Source: Halomonas qaidamensis
GTDB lineage: Bacteria; Pseudomonadota; Gammaproteobacteria; Pseudomonadales; Halomonadaceae
DNA: 64,000 nucleotides
Direction: 5' to 3'
Assembly (NCBI RefSeq): GCF_025917315.1
Contig: NZ_CP080627.1
Span: forward strand, 124,001-188,000
Position 1 is the stretch's first letter. Every line of letters starts with the position of its first letter. This document shows, one piece after another, positions 28,496-38,053 of this stretch. The notes under the pieces are model-generated. The model was not told where the DNA came from, searched no databases, and saw nothing but the letters and a program-made list of their open reading frames with translations. Both the position numbers and the translations under genes were made by a program.

Positions 28496-29386
28496 TTGAA
28501 GCTGCTGATACTAGATGCAGGGCACTGTTTGAGTTTGGCATTAGCCCGAGAAGCCAGTCGTCGAACAGACACTGAGCTTGTTATTGAGCAAGGCAACACA
28601 ATTACATCCACTCAACTCCAGGCGATAGCACCTGACGCGGTCGTTATTCCGCCGTTGGCACATCCGCTTAGTATGGCACCTGCCGATGTGACAGCTCACG
28701 CTGATGCTGTAGATGCCTGTATGGATGCTTGTCAGGCTCAAGGAATTGCCTTGGTATGGTGTGTTTCCGACCAGCTTTATGAAGACGGGTTTGAAATACC
28801 TATCGATGAGCATGTCGTGCCTGCTCCTCGGGATGAAAGTCTGCGCCGCTTAGTGCAAGCAGGCGACCGGATACGTGCTGAGTATCATCGACATTTAATT
28901 GTTCGTTTAGGCCCCTTGTTTGCACTGGAAGGCAGCCATGCGTGGCTAAATGAAATAATCGATAGCTTGATGATAGGACAACCCGCTCGTGCAGCGGAGG
29001 ACGTCATTTTTTGCCCAACGTCCGCTGACGCCGTTGCCATGGCATTAATCGGTATGTTGCAGCAGCAAGTTTGCGGAGCAGATGCCTGGGGGGCTTACCA
29101 CTTGGCGGGCACCGAGCCGGTGAGTGCATTTACGTTTACCTCAATGGTGCGTACCCAACTAGCAACCCATTTGGAAGGGCGTGGCGAGAGTGTGACGCTT
29201 GGCGATGTGCAGGCACTCAACCATCACCATGATGCCAAGCTGCGCCGGGTATTAAATTGTCGACGTGTACTTGATGTGTTTGGCGTACATCAAAAACCGT
29301 GGCGGCTTGAGGTAGGACGAATGCTAGACGCTTGGTGCTTAACGCGTGATCAACAGCAAGGTGACGAAACAGGAGAGCTGGCTTGA
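28496..29386 (+). CDS. RmlD-like NAD(P)-binding sugar-nucleotide reductase homologue
   Basis: A 296-residue Rossmann-type protein. Its layout resembles dTDP-4-dehydrorhamnose reductase (RmlD): an N-terminal beta strand (MKLLILDAG), CVSDQLYEDGFEIPIDEHVVP in place of the RmlD segment with VFDG, VRLGPLF, and a C-terminal substrate-domain part with YHLAGTEPVS. The classical GxxGxxG loop is degenerate (DAGHCLSLAL) and the catalytic YxxxK is not clear, so enzymatic function is uncertain. The start is TTG with a very strong GGGGGGAGGG just upstream. Its stop overlaps the next gene (TTGA), indicating coupling. Confidence 0.6.
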   Translation: MKLLILDAGHCLSLALAREASRRTDTELVIEQGNTITSTQLQAIAPDAVVIPPLAHPLSMAPADVTAHADAVDACMDACQAQGIALVWCVSDQLYEDGFEIPIDEHVVPAPRDESLRRLVQAGDRIRAEYHRHLIVRLGPLFALEGSHAWLNEIIDSLMIGQPARAAEDVIFCPTSADAVAMALIGMLQQQVCGADAWGAYHLAGTEPVSAFTFTSMVRTQLATHLEGRGESVTLGDVQALNHHHDAKLRRVLNCRRVLDVFGVHQKPWRLEVGRMLDAWCLTRDQQQGDETGELA

Positions 29387-30117
29387 TCAATTTGGTACGC
29401 AGCTTGGTTTTTTACGCGGGATATTTTTCTGCCATGCTGTTGATTGGCATTCTTTTTTTGCCAATTGCGCCGTTTTTGCCGTTGGCTGCCCGTTATCGCT
29501 TATTGAACCTCTATAACCATTTTTTGATGATGTGGTTTAAAGTGGCTTGCGGTGTTCGTTATGACATTCAGGGGCGCGAGAATATTCCTTCTGGCCCTTG
29601 TGTGATTCAAGCGAATCATCAGTGTGAGTGGGAAACGGTGTTTCTGCAGGTTATGAAACCACCCGTTTGTACGGTGTTAAAGCAAGAGCTCCTGCGTCTA
29701 CCCATTTTTGGCTGGGGGTTACGCCTATTGCGGCCGATTAGTCTAGATCGCTCGAAACCTGCCCGCGCGATGAAACAGGTACTAACGCAAGGTGTCGCGC
29801 GACTGGGGACAGGGCTATCGGTGCTTATTTTTCCAGAGGGAACGCGGGTCGATCCAGGGGTTCGAAAGCGCTACAACAAGAGTGGTAGCGTAGTGGCCTG
29901 CCGAGCAGGCGTGCCGGTGCTGCCAGTGGCACATAATGCTGGTGAGCGCTGGCCTGGCCGTCATTGGGTAAAGCGTCCTGGCGTTCTGAGAGTGCGTATC
30001 GGAGCACCTATAGAGACCGCAGGCCGTACGCCAGACGAAGTGTTAGTCGATGTTGAAGCCTGGATTGAAGGCCAGCTGCAAGAGATTTCAGAAGTGCCTC
30101 GGCCGATCTCTCGTTAA
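29383..30117 (+). CDS. 1-acyl-sn-glycerol-3-phosphate acyltransferase family protein (PlsC-like)
   Basis: A 244-residue membrane-associated acyltransferase, probably acylating lysophosphatidic acid. An N-terminal hydrophobic segment (about 8-33) is followed by motif I NHQCEWET, in which the usual H-x4-D is H-x4-E, a known variant. Then come a motif II-like region, motif III FPEGTRVDPG and motif IV VPVLPVAHNAGERW. The TTG start overlaps the preceding stop, with AGGAG upstream. A strong hairpin terminator follows. Confidence 0.85.
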   Translation: MINLVRSLVFYAGYFSAMLLIGILFLPIAPFLPLAARYRLLNLYNHFLMMWFKVACGVRYDIQGRENIPSGPCVIQANHQCEWETVFLQVMKPPVCTVLKQELLRLPIFGWGLRLLRPISLDRSKPARAMKQVLTQGVARLGTGLSVLIFPEGTRVDPGVRKRYNKSGSVVACRAGVPVLPVAHNAGERWPGRHWVKRPGVLRVRIGAPIETAGRTPDEVLVDVEAWIEGQLQEISEVPRPISR

Positions 30118-30149
30118 GCCATTTTTGCGCTAAATAACCTCATGCTTAA

Positions 30150-30184
30150 CATAAAAACGGCGCCGAAAAGGCGCCGCTTTTATG
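30150..30184. terminator. Bidirectional terminator between plsC-like gene and fabB
   Basis: A perfect 7-bp GC stem (CGGCGCC / GGCGCCG) with loop GAAAA, extended by CATAAAA / TTTTATG with one mismatch. It works in both directions for the two convergent genes. Confidence 0.9.
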
Positions 30185-30216
30185 TTTGCATCGCAAGGGC
30201 ATCGCATTACTGGCAA

Positions 30217-31434
30217 TCAGGCGTTAAAGCGCTGAAATACCAAGCAAGCATTCGTACCGCCGAAGCCAAAGCTGTTAGAGAGTACGCGATCGATAGTAAC
30301 GCCATCACGTCGCTCCTTAACAATATCGAAGCCATCCGCCTGTTCATCAAGGTGCTCGATGTTAGCTGAGGCAGCGACGAAGTCATTTTGCATCATTAGC
30401 AGCGAATAAATCGCTTCTTGAACACCGGTTGCGCCTAATGAGTGGCCGGTGAGCGACTTGGTCGAACTCATAGCGGGTGTGGTATTGCCAAACACCTCAC
30501 GGATTGCCTTTAGCTCTGCAACATCGCCCACTGGTGTGGATGTACCGTGGGTGTTGATGTAATCAATATCGCCCTGAACCGTTGCCATCGCCTGACGCAT
30601 GCAGCGTGTTGCACCTTCACCAGAAGGAGCAACCATGTCGTGGCCATCGGAAGTAGCGCCGTAACCAACCAGTTCGCCATATATTTTGGCACCACGGGCT
30701 TTTGCATGTTCGAGCTCTTCAAGTACTAACATGCCGCCACCACCAGCGATGACAAATCCATCACGCGCTTGATCATAAGGGCGAGAGGCTTTTTCCGGCG
30801 TATCGTTGTAATGGGTCGATAGGGCGCCCATGGCATCGAACAAGCACGAAAGGGTCCAATGCTCTTCTTCACCACCACCAGCAAACACGACATCCTGTTT
30901 GCCCAGCTGAATCTGCTCCATCGCGCTGCCAATACAGTGGGCTGATGTCGCACAGGCCGATGAGATAGAGTAATTGACGCCTTTGATTTTGAAAGGCGTA
31001 GCCAAGCATGCCGATACGGTGCTGCCCATGGTGCGGGTAACCCGGTAAGGCCCCACACGGCGCAGGCCTTTCTCGCGCATGACATCCGCTGCTTCTACCT
31101 GATTGGCGCTAGATGCCCCGCCAGAGCCGGCAATAAGCCCAATACGTTCGTTGGATACCTGCTCCTCAGAAAGCCCTGCGTCTTCAATTGCTTGTGCCAT
31201 CGACACATACGCATAGGCAGCTGCGTCACCCATAAAGCGGCGCAGCTTACGGTCAATGAGTGTATCAAGGTCGATATCGACGCTACCCGCGACATGGCTA
31301 CGAAAGCCGCGTTCAGCATACTCTTCCTTAAAACGAATACCGCTGCGCCCGTTTTTAAGCGCGTCCAAGACCTGTTGCTGGTCGTTGCCTAAGCACGACA
31401 CGATGCCAAGGCCGGTGACTACCACTCGTCGCAT
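30217..31434 (-). CDS. fabB: 3-oxoacyl-ACP synthase I FabB
   Basis: The condensing enzyme that elongates unsaturated fatty acids in type II synthesis. 405 residues; catalytic Cys in [12 protein letters not shown], His in [11 protein letters not shown] and His in [12 protein letters not shown]; the C-terminal [12 protein letters not shown] is typical. ATG 31434 has AGGAGG upstream. It lies 12 bp after fabA on the same strand, the arrangement used by Pseudomonas for anaerobic-type unsaturated fatty acid synthesis. Confidence 0.96.
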   Translation of the reverse strand: MRRVVVTGLGIVSCLGNDQQQVLDALKNGRSGIRFKEEYAERGFRSHVAGSVDIDLDTLIDRKLRRFMGDAAAYAYVSMAQAIEDAGLSEEQVSNERIGLIAGSGGASSANQVEAADVMREKGLRRVGPYRVTRTMGSTVSACLATPFKIKGVNYSISSACATSAHCIGSAMEQIQLGKQDVVFAGGGEEEHWTLSCLFDAMGALSTHYNDTPEKASRPYDQARDGFVIAGGGGMLVLEELEHAKARGAKIYGELVGYGATSDGHDMVAPSGEGATRCMRQAMATVQGDIDYINTHGTSTPVGDVAELKAIREVFGNTTPAMSSTKSLTGHSLGATGVQEAIYSLLMMQNDFVAASANIEHLDEQADGFDIVKERRDGVTIDRVLSNSFGFGGTNACLVFQRFNA

Positions 31435-31446
31435 GGAAGCCTCCTG

Positions 31447-31962
31447 TTAGAAATTCGCAGTGGAGGTGAATAGGCCAACGCGCAGGTCATTAGCCTGGTA
31501 TATATCGCGTCCGTCGACGGACACGGTGCCGTCGGCGATGCCTAGGATAAGCCGACGGGTAATAATGCGTTTCACATTAATGTGATACGTCACTTTTTTC
31601 GCGTCGGGCAAAATTTGGCCGCTGAATTTAACGTCACCACAGCCAAGTGCACGCCCACGGCCTGGATGGCCAAGCCAGCCAAGGTAGAAGCCTACCAGCT
31701 GCCACATGGCATCTAGCCCTAAACAGCCGGGCATGACTGGATCACCTGGGAAGTGGCAATCAAAAAACCACAGGTCCGGGGTGATGTCCAGTTCAGCGAT
31801 TAACTCGCCTTTACCATGCTCACCACCTTCTTCGTGAATGTGCATGATGCGGTCAAGCATCAGCATGTTGGGAGCTGGAAGCTGGGCGTTGCCAGGGCCA
31901 AATAGCTCGCCGCGCGAGCAGGCCAGCAGTTCTTCGCGATCAAAGGAATGTTGCTTGGTCAC
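31447..31962 (-). CDS. fabA: 3-hydroxydecanoyl-ACP dehydratase/isomerase FabA
   Basis: It introduces the cis double bond at the C10 stage. The family sequence begins at [21 protein letters not shown], so I place the start at GTG 31962 (171 residues, same as E. coli) with GGAA upstream. The frame stays open to 32109, but those 49 extra residues have no family counterpart. Active-site segments [19 protein letters not shown] and [15 protein letters not shown] are present. It is first gene of the fabA-fabB pair. Confidence 0.96.
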   Translation of the reverse strand: MTKQHSFDREELLACSRGELFGPGNAQLPAPNMLMLDRIMHIHEEGGEHGKGELIAELDITPDLWFFDCHFPGDPVMPGCLGLDAMWQLVGFYLGWLGHPGRGRALGCGDVKFSGQILPDAKKVTYHINVKRIITRRLILGIADGTVSVDGRDIYQANDLRVGLFTSTANF

Positions 31963-32320
31963 TGAATCGTTCCGAGTATCAAAATGGTTGTTGGCCGCGT
32001 GCGGCACCAAGAGCCGAGGCATAGCATCGGAGCATAGCACAGGAGTCGAGCGCCGAGGCACGGTCCACAAGGCCAACCCTAGTCTACTTCCCGAAACCAC
32101 TGAATGCACGTTGTCGGTTATTTATCGTGTTATCTACAGCTTTTTTATGATGTGCCGATAACCTTCTATGGCCGCTGTTATTCCATAAGTTACGAATTCG
32201 TACAACAAACGCCTTATAAACGTAATATTATGTGTCCAAGTTTTTTGCTAAGCGGCATGATGGCATGCCAGTAACGTTTCATGCCTCGTTAAACTTATTT
32301 ACAGGACATCGTTAATCGCC
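31963..32320. promoter_or_regulatory. Divergent control region of fabA and the PAS-GGDEF-EAL gene
   Basis: About 358 bp without a supported gene. It contains a perfect 12-bp palindrome TACGAATTCGTA at 32191-32202, flanked so that TCGTACAA (32198-32205) overlaps it. This could be an operator of a TetR- or MerR-type regulator of unsaturated fatty acid synthesis. The surrounding A+T-rich DNA (for example TAATATTAT near 32226) is a plausible promoter area, but I cannot assign -35/-10 pairs firmly. Confidence 0.4.
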
Positions 32321-34159
32321 ATGTGGCTGTCTGTTTCTCTTAACCGTCCATTGGTTTGGATGGCATTAATGGCATTACCCGCCTGTGTGTGGATACCTGA
32401 TACGGCACTCCGTATGGTGTCAGCCAGTATGGTTGCCTGTGGTTTGTGGGATGTTTGGAGGCAGCTGCGACAGCAGCAGTTGCGACTGCGTCTTTCGCAA
32501 GATGCGATAGGCTTGGCAGGTGATGCCATTGTGATCAGCGATGTACATAACCGTGTATTAACGGTCAATCCTGCTTTTACCCAAATTACCGGTTATGAAA
32601 GCCAGGAAATGATTGGCCGTAAGCTCGAAACGTTGGCCGCTGCGCGTCATGATAAAGCGTTTTATCAAACATTTTGGAGCACGTTAAAGGCGACAGGCCG
32701 TTGGGAAGGCGAGATGTGGAATCGTCGCAAACATGGCGATGAATACCCTGAGTGGCTAAAAGTCCGTGCGGTTACCGACAAGCGTGGCAACATCACTCAT
32801 TTTATTAGTTTATTTACCGATATCTCTGCCCAGAAAACCCGTGAGCGTGATTTGCGCCGTATCGGGTATGAAGACCCTTTGACGGGTCTGCCAAACCGTC
32901 GGCGGTTGCACGACCTGATGGCTTCTCGGCTGCGCCATTTGCGTGCAGGTGAAAGTTTAGATACGGCGCTGATTGATATTGATGGACTCAAGTCTGTTAA
33001 CGATAGCTTAGGTGTAGAGCAGGGGGATCGTCTGCTCGCGCGCTTTGCTCAGCGGTTAACCAGCTATATGGCAGGCAGCGTCGTAGGTAGGCTCGGTGGC
33101 GATGAGTTTATGGTGATTCGTACGACTACCTTCGATGATCACGATAAGTGGGTAGCCATGCTTCGCGAGCATATGAGTCGCCCGTTTGAAATCAATGAAC
33201 AATCTTTGCGCTTAGGATTAACTATTGGCAGCTGCCGTGCTCCAGAAGATGGGCGGGACTCAGGCGTGCTGTTTCAGCGGCTAGAGTCTGCCTTATATAG
33301 TGCTAAGCGCCTGGGGCGTAACCATAGCCAGCGGTTTCGCCCCGCGTTAGATAAACAAGATAATCCCCAGCTCGCGCTGGTGAGCGATTTGCGGGCAGCG
33401 CTGATATCAGGCGATCAACTAGAGCTGCACTATCAGACACAGCATCATCCAGGAACTGGCGATTTAGTAGGCATGGAAGCATTACTGCGCTGGCGCCACC
33501 CTCAGGATGGGATGATTTCACCAGGAGATTTTATTCCACTAGCAGAGCGGCATGGGCTTATGCCTGAGTTGGGTAGCTGGGTGATTGAAAAAGCGTGTGC
33601 TCAGCAAGCGCATTGGCAGCACAGCGGAATGCCAAACGTGACGGTATGGATTAATATTTCCGCGCTGCAACTTTTTCAGGGAGATCTCGAAACCCAGCTA
33701 TCTAGCTGTTTAGAGCGATACCAGTTAAAGACATCCCAAATTGGCTTAGAGTTAACCGAATCTGTTTTATTAGATGAGCGTGCAGGCGATATGGGGCCTC
33801 GTTTGCAGGCGCTACGTGATCAAGGCTATGCCATTGCTATTGATGATTTTGGAACAGGTTACTCATCGCTTGGTTACTTGAAGCGACTGCCGGTGGATAA
33901 GATTAAGCTGGATCGCGCCTTTATCCGTGAGTTGCCTAACGATCAAGCCGACGCTGCTATTGTCACGGCTGTCTTGGCGATGGCAGAGGGCATGGGACTA
34001 GAGGTGGTAGCAGAAGGTGTCGAAACCCAAGCGCAGTGTCAGTTTCTTATTAACGCTGGTTGCACTTTGGTACAAGGTTTCTATTTTGCGAGGCCACTAC
34101 CTGCTGCCGAGCTTGAACAGCGTTGGGTGCCGCAGACGTTGACTGAAGAAGCCTCTTAG
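32321..34159 (+). CDS. PAS-GGDEF-EAL cyclic di-GMP turnover protein
   Basis: 612 residues. A hydrophobic N-terminus (about 10-45, probably two membrane segments) is followed by a PAS domain (about 58-175, FTQITGYESQEMIGRKLETL), a GGDEF domain with intact RLGGDEF at about 257-263, and an EAL domain with MEALLRWRHP, the metal-binding ELTES and IDDFGTGYSSL, VDKIKLDRAF and AEGVET. Both catalytic sites look intact, so it may synthesise or degrade cyclic di-GMP; which dominates cannot be told. Its stop overlaps the stop of the convergent DUF2878 gene by 4 bases. Confidence 0.92.
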   Translation: MWLSVSLNRPLVWMALMALPACVWIPDTALRMVSASMVACGLWDVWRQLRQQQLRLRLSQDAIGLAGDAIVISDVHNRVLTVNPAFTQITGYESQEMIGRKLETLAAARHDKAFYQTFWSTLKATGRWEGEMWNRRKHGDEYPEWLKVRAVTDKRGNITHFISLFTDISAQKTRERDLRRIGYEDPLTGLPNRRRLHDLMASRLRHLRAGESLDTALIDIDGLKSVNDSLGVEQGDRLLARFAQRLTSYMAGSVVGRLGGDEFMVIRTTTFDDHDKWVAMLREHMSRPFEINEQSLRLGLTIGSCRAPEDGRDSGVLFQRLESALYSAKRLGRNHSQRFRPALDKQDNPQLALVSDLRAALISGDQLELHYQTQHHPGTGDLVGMEALLRWRHPQDGMISPGDFIPLAERHGLMPELGSWVIEKACAQQAHWQHSGMPNVTVWINISALQLFQGDLETQLSSCLERYQLKTSQIGLELTESVLLDERAGDMGPRLQALRDQGYAIAIDDFGTGYSSLGYLKRLPVDKIKLDRAFIRELPNDQADAAIVTAVLAMAEGMGLEVVAEGVETQAQCQFLINAGCTLVQGFYFARPLPAAELEQRWVPQTLTEEAS

Positions 34160-34674
34160 CGAGTGTTAAAAACAGTGGTTTTTTGATTGGCATAACGGCT
34201 AATGCCAAAACAGAGCACTGCCCAAATAAGGGCTTGTGCTGGCAATAGCCAGGGGGCCAAGCTAACGCCGGTGAGTGCAGCGCCACCAACATACGATAAT
34301 GGCCCGCTGACCGCCCCACAAAGCGCCGCAATACGTGGGTATTGCCACAGCCAGGCAAGTGAGTGAAATACCAGCGTTGCAAACAGAGGCCACAGCATCC
34401 AAAGCCATAGTGGCAACAATCCTGCCACCAGGGGTTGTTCACCGAAGTCGAATCCTCCCGCGACATGTAGGCCGCCGTCTAGCGCCAACCCAAGTAGTGC
34501 AAATACACCAATGAAGCGCCATTCGCCGGGTTTGGCACAGCGCCAAAAATGCCAGCCGAGCAGTATGCTCCCGGTAATGGCCGCTATCCATGACCCTCCT
34601 AATACGCACAGTAGCCAGCCCGCTTCAAAGCGCAGTGCGTTGAACAGCAAACCTTGCCAGCGTGGGCTAGCCAT
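34156..34674 (-). CDS. DUF2878 family membrane protein
   Basis: 172 residues with about five hydrophobic helices and many Trp residues, matching the DUF2878 family, of unknown function. In many proteobacteria this gene closes an operon with cfa, DUF1365, an FAD oxidoreductase and SDR genes. Here its ATG directly abuts the cfa stop codon, so it is the last gene of that operon. Confidence 0.8.
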   Translation of the reverse strand: MASPRWQGLLFNALRFEAGWLLCVLGGSWIAAITGSILLGWHFWRCAKPGEWRFIGVFALLGLALDGGLHVAGGFDFGEQPLVAGLLPLWLWMLWPLFATLVFHSLAWLWQYPRIAALCGAVSGPLSYVGGAALTGVSLAPWLLPAQALIWAVLCFGISRYANQKTTVFNTR

Positions 34675-35943
34675 TTATAGCGCGCCTGTTAGCGGTTCAG
34701 GTTTGGCGGCTGGTTTCGCCAGCAACAAGTGGCACGTGCCAATAGAGCGCTCAATAAAACCTCCCTCGCAATAACACAGGTAGTAGCGCCACATGCGGAT
34801 GAAACGCTCGTCGTAGCCTTGCTGGCGGACTTGCTCCAAGCTTGCTTCAAAGCGGTGCCGCCATTCACGTAATGTACGGGCATAGTGCTGGCCGATTTCA
34901 TCGAGCGCTACCACGTTCAGTGAGGTTTTGCGCATCACGCTGGTTAGCATAGCGTGATGGGAGGGCAAAAAACCGCCGGGAAAAATATAGCGCTTAATGA
35001 AGTCCATATCCCGTTTAGCTTCTTCAAACCGTTGGTCTCGGATAGTGATGGCTTGCAGCATAGCTTGACCATCATCCGTCAGTAGGCTGTCGACTTTTGC
35101 AAGGTAGGTGTTTAAATACTGATGGCCGACGGCTTCAATCATCTCAACAGAAATCAGTCGATCGTAGCGTCCCGTCAACTCACGATAATCTTGCTTTAGC
35201 AGGGTGATTTTATCGTCGAGTCCCTCTTCTTGGATACGGCGGGCGGTATGGGCGTACTGCTCTTCAGAAATGGTGGTGGTAGTAACATGGCAGCCACGGG
35301 TTTTAGCGGCGTGTATTGCAAGACCACCCCAGCCTGTACCAATTTCTAGCAAACGGTGTTCTGGGCGTACATCTAGCTTTTCGAGCATGATGTCGAGTTT
35401 GTAGGTCGACGCTTCTTCTAGGCTGGCTTCTGGGTAGGGGAAAACAGCGCTTGAGTACATCCAGTGACGTTGATCAAGAAACGTGGCAAATAAGTCATTT
35501 CCAATATCGTAATGTGCAGAGATATTACGCTTTGACCCGGAAAGACTATTACGTTGGAAACGATAGGCAGCGCCAAGCAGCCAGCGGGTAAAGCGAGCAC
35601 TCCCATTTTCCATGTTACCGTTTACATGATCCAGGTTGGCCGCAAACAAACGCACCAAGGCCACTAAGTCATCAGCATCCCAGTCGCCATCCATATAGGA
35701 TTCAGCTGCACCAACCGTGCCGCCAAACGCGAGCCTTTTCCATGCGCGGGAGTGGCGTATCACGACGGTCACTTGAAGCGGCCCTTCTTGACCAAGATGA
35801 TGACACTGATTGCCTTCAATTAAGGTGATACGACCACCCTGGAAGGCATCTAACTGAGCCAGCAGGCGGGGTTTTAACCAGCGGGTGAAACGATCCTGGT
35901 TAACCGGTTGTATTTCGGGGGGCGTAGAACGCAGGGTCGTCAT
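34675..35943 (-). CDS. cfa: Cyclopropane-fatty-acyl-phospholipid synthase
   Basis: 422 residues. It methylates cis double bonds of membrane phospholipids with S-adenosylmethionine to form cyclopropane rings. The SAM-binding motif LEIGTGWGGLAIHAA, QYAHTARR, and the catalytic region ISVEMIEAVGHQYL and FIKRYIFPGGFLPS are clear. The N-terminal region (SYMDGDWDADDL) is also typical. ATG overlaps the DUF1365 stop (ATGA), with AGGAG upstream. Its association with photolyase and MerR genes nearby suggests light or singlet-oxygen control. Confidence 0.94.
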   Translation of the reverse strand: MTTLRSTPPEIQPVNQDRFTRWLKPRLLAQLDAFQGGRITLIEGNQCHHLGQEGPLQVTVVIRHSRAWKRLAFGGTVGAAESYMDGDWDADDLVALVRLFAANLDHVNGNMENGSARFTRWLLGAAYRFQRNSLSGSKRNISAHYDIGNDLFATFLDQRHWMYSSAVFPYPEASLEEASTYKLDIMLEKLDVRPEHRLLEIGTGWGGLAIHAAKTRGCHVTTTTISEEQYAHTARRIQEEGLDDKITLLKQDYRELTGRYDRLISVEMIEAVGHQYLNTYLAKVDSLLTDDGQAMLQAITIRDQRFEEAKRDMDFIKRYIFPGGFLPSHHAMLTSVMRKTSLNVVALDEIGQHYARTLREWRHRFEASLEQVRQQGYDERFIRMWRYYLCYCEGGFIERSIGTCHLLLAKPAAKPEPLTGAL

Positions 35944-36704
35944 TTTGAAGTCTCCTTGCGCTTAGGGTGGTTATAAACGGGGACGCGCTTAAGCCAAAGG
36001 CGAAACGCTTCAAAATGAATTCCCGCGACTGTTTTAAGGCTCATCCAGGGTTGCCGTGCGAGTGTTGCTAATAAAACGCGACGTGTGGCGGGCGCTGCTT
36101 CAAGGGTAAGCGTGGCATCGAAATGACGTTGCCCGCTTTGCCAGTTTTCCATGTGAAGATAGAGCTGGTCGCTGGGTGAGTTGAACTTCCAGCGATAGGT
36201 CATTTCCATGGGATTAAACGGCGAAACATGCATGGCTTTATCAAAGCTTGCATGGTGGCTATGCCGAGCCGTGTCGACCTGGCAGGCATAGCAAATACGT
36301 TCCTTCCAGGGCATATTGGTAACTTCACCAACGACAGCCGCTAGTCTGCCTACATGGTCGTAGGCGTAGTACATCGAAACGGGATTGAAGACAGTGCCAA
36401 AAGTACGTAACTGGGTGAGTACGTAAATCTTGCCATCAGGTGCACTACCTAGCTGACGAATCAGCTCCTCACGAACTGCGGTACGTAATGGCTTGTCGGT
36501 AGGGCCGAGATAATCCTCGCGCCTAAAACGCGCTAGGGCGGGCCTTCGAGCGCTAAAGCAAGGCACATTATCAAACAGTGTTGGCAACTCATCGAGGTCA
36601 AGCCATGCCATCCACATGCGGTAGCTAAACGCGTGCGCTTTCGGTGTAAAGCGACGATGACGTAGCGTGCCGCGATAAATACGCGAGCGAGGTGCAGCAA
36701 TCAT
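35940..36704 (-). CDS. DUF1365 family protein
   Basis: 254 residues of the DUF1365 family: early RIYRGTLRHRRFTPKAHAFSYRMWMAWLDLDE in pieces, FNPVSMYYAY, a middle PWKERICYACQV and MHVSPFNPMEMTYRW. The biochemical function is unknown. The family is almost always linked to cfa and an FAD-dependent oxidoreductase, and has been proposed to act on unsaturated fatty acids together with them. It overlaps both neighbours by 4 bases (ATGA). Confidence 0.88.
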   Translation of the reverse strand: MIAAPRSRIYRGTLRHRRFTPKAHAFSYRMWMAWLDLDELPTLFDNVPCFSARRPALARFRREDYLGPTDKPLRTAVREELIRQLGSAPDGKIYVLTQLRTFGTVFNPVSMYYAYDHVGRLAAVVGEVTNMPWKERICYACQVDTARHSHHASFDKAMHVSPFNPMEMTYRWKFNSPSDQLYLHMENWQSGQRHFDATLTLEAAPATRRVLLATLARQPWMSLKTVAGIHFEAFRLWLKRVPVYNHPKRKETSK

Positions 36705-38053
36705 CCTAGCCCCTCCCCTACGCCGTTGGCAGGCATAAGGTCATGGGCTGGTAGCGACGTGGGCGTTGAGGGTGGCGCCGCTGCTTCATCACACCCTAAT
36801 GCTTGAGCAACCCGCAGTGCGCTCCATACCCCATCTTCGTGAAAGCCATTGCGCCAGTAAGCGCCGCAGAAGTGAGTACGACGCGCGGCCGACGAAATCT
36901 CGCTATGACGCGCTTGTGCCGCTTGACCTGCTAGGGTGAACTGGGGATGGGCATAGGTATAGCGGCCTAACACCTTGGCAGGATCAATGCTGTCGGAATC
37001 ATTGAGGGTGACGCAAAATGTGGTATCGGATGTCAAACGCTGCAGGATGTTCATGTCGTAAGTGACAGAGACACGCTCTTCTGAGCCGCGCCCATCGAGC
37101 CGGTAGTTCCAGCTTGCCCAGGCGCGCTTGCGCCGTGGCAGCAGCGTTGTGTCGGTATGCAGTACGACCTCGTTATCCTGATAAGGCATGGCGGCGAGGA
37201 TGTCTTGCTCGGCGGGTGTCGGGTCGCCGAGCATCGCCAGTGCTTGGTCGGCATGGCATGCTAGTACCACCTGATCAAAGCGTTGAGTGCCTTGCGCTGT
37301 GGTAATCATCACGCCCGTGTCGCTGCGTGTAATCTGAGTGACAGGCGTGTTGAGATGAATACGCGCTGCATAAGGCGCCGTCATACTAGGAATGTAGCGT
37401 TTCGAACCGCCAATTAGGGTGTACCACTGTGGGCGGTGATTCACCGATAGCAGCCCATGGTTACGGAAAAAACGCACAAAAAACGTCAGTGGGAAGGCGC
37501 GTAAATCACCGATACTAGCTGACCAAATCGCCGCCCCCATGGGCAATAGATAGCGCCGTTGAAAGGCATCACCGTAACCATTTTGGTCAAGATACTCGCC
37601 TAGCGTCATATCATTTGCTAACCGCTGGCTCTCTAAATCAGCGGTTGCCTGTTTATTGAAACGTAAAATATCCCGCAATAGACGATAAAATGCGGGACTA
37701 AGTAAATTACGCCGCTGAGCAAATAGTGACCCTAATGTATGACCGTTGTATTCAAAGTCGACATCGGTTTCGTGCACTGAAAAACTCATTTCAGTGGCCT
37801 GACTCGGCACACCAAGGGTTTCTAGTAAGCGCTGGAAGTGGGGGTAGGTCCAATCATTGAAAACAATAAAACCGGTATCGATGGCGTAAGTGTTGCCGCC
37901 AACCTCAACATCCATGGTGGCTGTGTGGCCGCCAAGACGCTCGTCTGCTTCAAACAGAGTGACTTCATGCTGTGACGATAGGTACCACCCGGCAGCCATA
38001 CCGCTAATGCCACTACCAATAATTGCGATGCGTTGTGACGCCATGCCGCTCAT
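36701..38053 (-). CDS. FAD-dependent amine-oxidase-like oxidoreductase
   Basis: About 450 residues. The N-terminal dinucleotide loop IIGSGISGMAAGWYLS and the following FEADERLGGHTATMDV are the classic FAD-binding signature; the C-terminal THFCGAYWRNGFHEDGVWSAL closes the FAD site. I start at ATG 38053, which overlaps the SDR stop (ATGA) and has AGAGGAG upstream, instead of the open frame to 38128. The family occurs with DUF1365 and cfa; its substrate is not established, but unsaturated acyl chains are a reasonable guess. Confidence 0.88.
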   Translation of the reverse strand: MSGMASQRIAIIGSGISGMAAGWYLSSQHEVTLFEADERLGGHTATMDVEVGGNTYAIDTGFIVFNDWTYPHFQRLLETLGVPSQATEMSFSVHETDVDFEYNGHTLGSLFAQRRNLLSPAFYRLLRDILRFNKQATADLESQRLANDMTLGEYLDQNGYGDAFQRRYLLPMGAAIWSASIGDLRAFPLTFFVRFFRNHGLLSVNHRPQWYTLIGGSKRYIPSMTAPYAARIHLNTPVTQITRSDTGVMITTAQGTQRFDQVVLACHADQALAMLGDPTPAEQDILAAMPYQDNEVVLHTDTTLLPRRKRAWASWNYRLDGRGSEERVSVTYDMNILQRLTSDTTFCVTLNDSDSIDPAKVLGRYTYAHPQFTLAGQAAQARHSEISSAARRTHFCGAYWRNGFHEDGVWSALRVAQALGCDEAAAPPSTPTSLPAHDLMPANGVGEGLG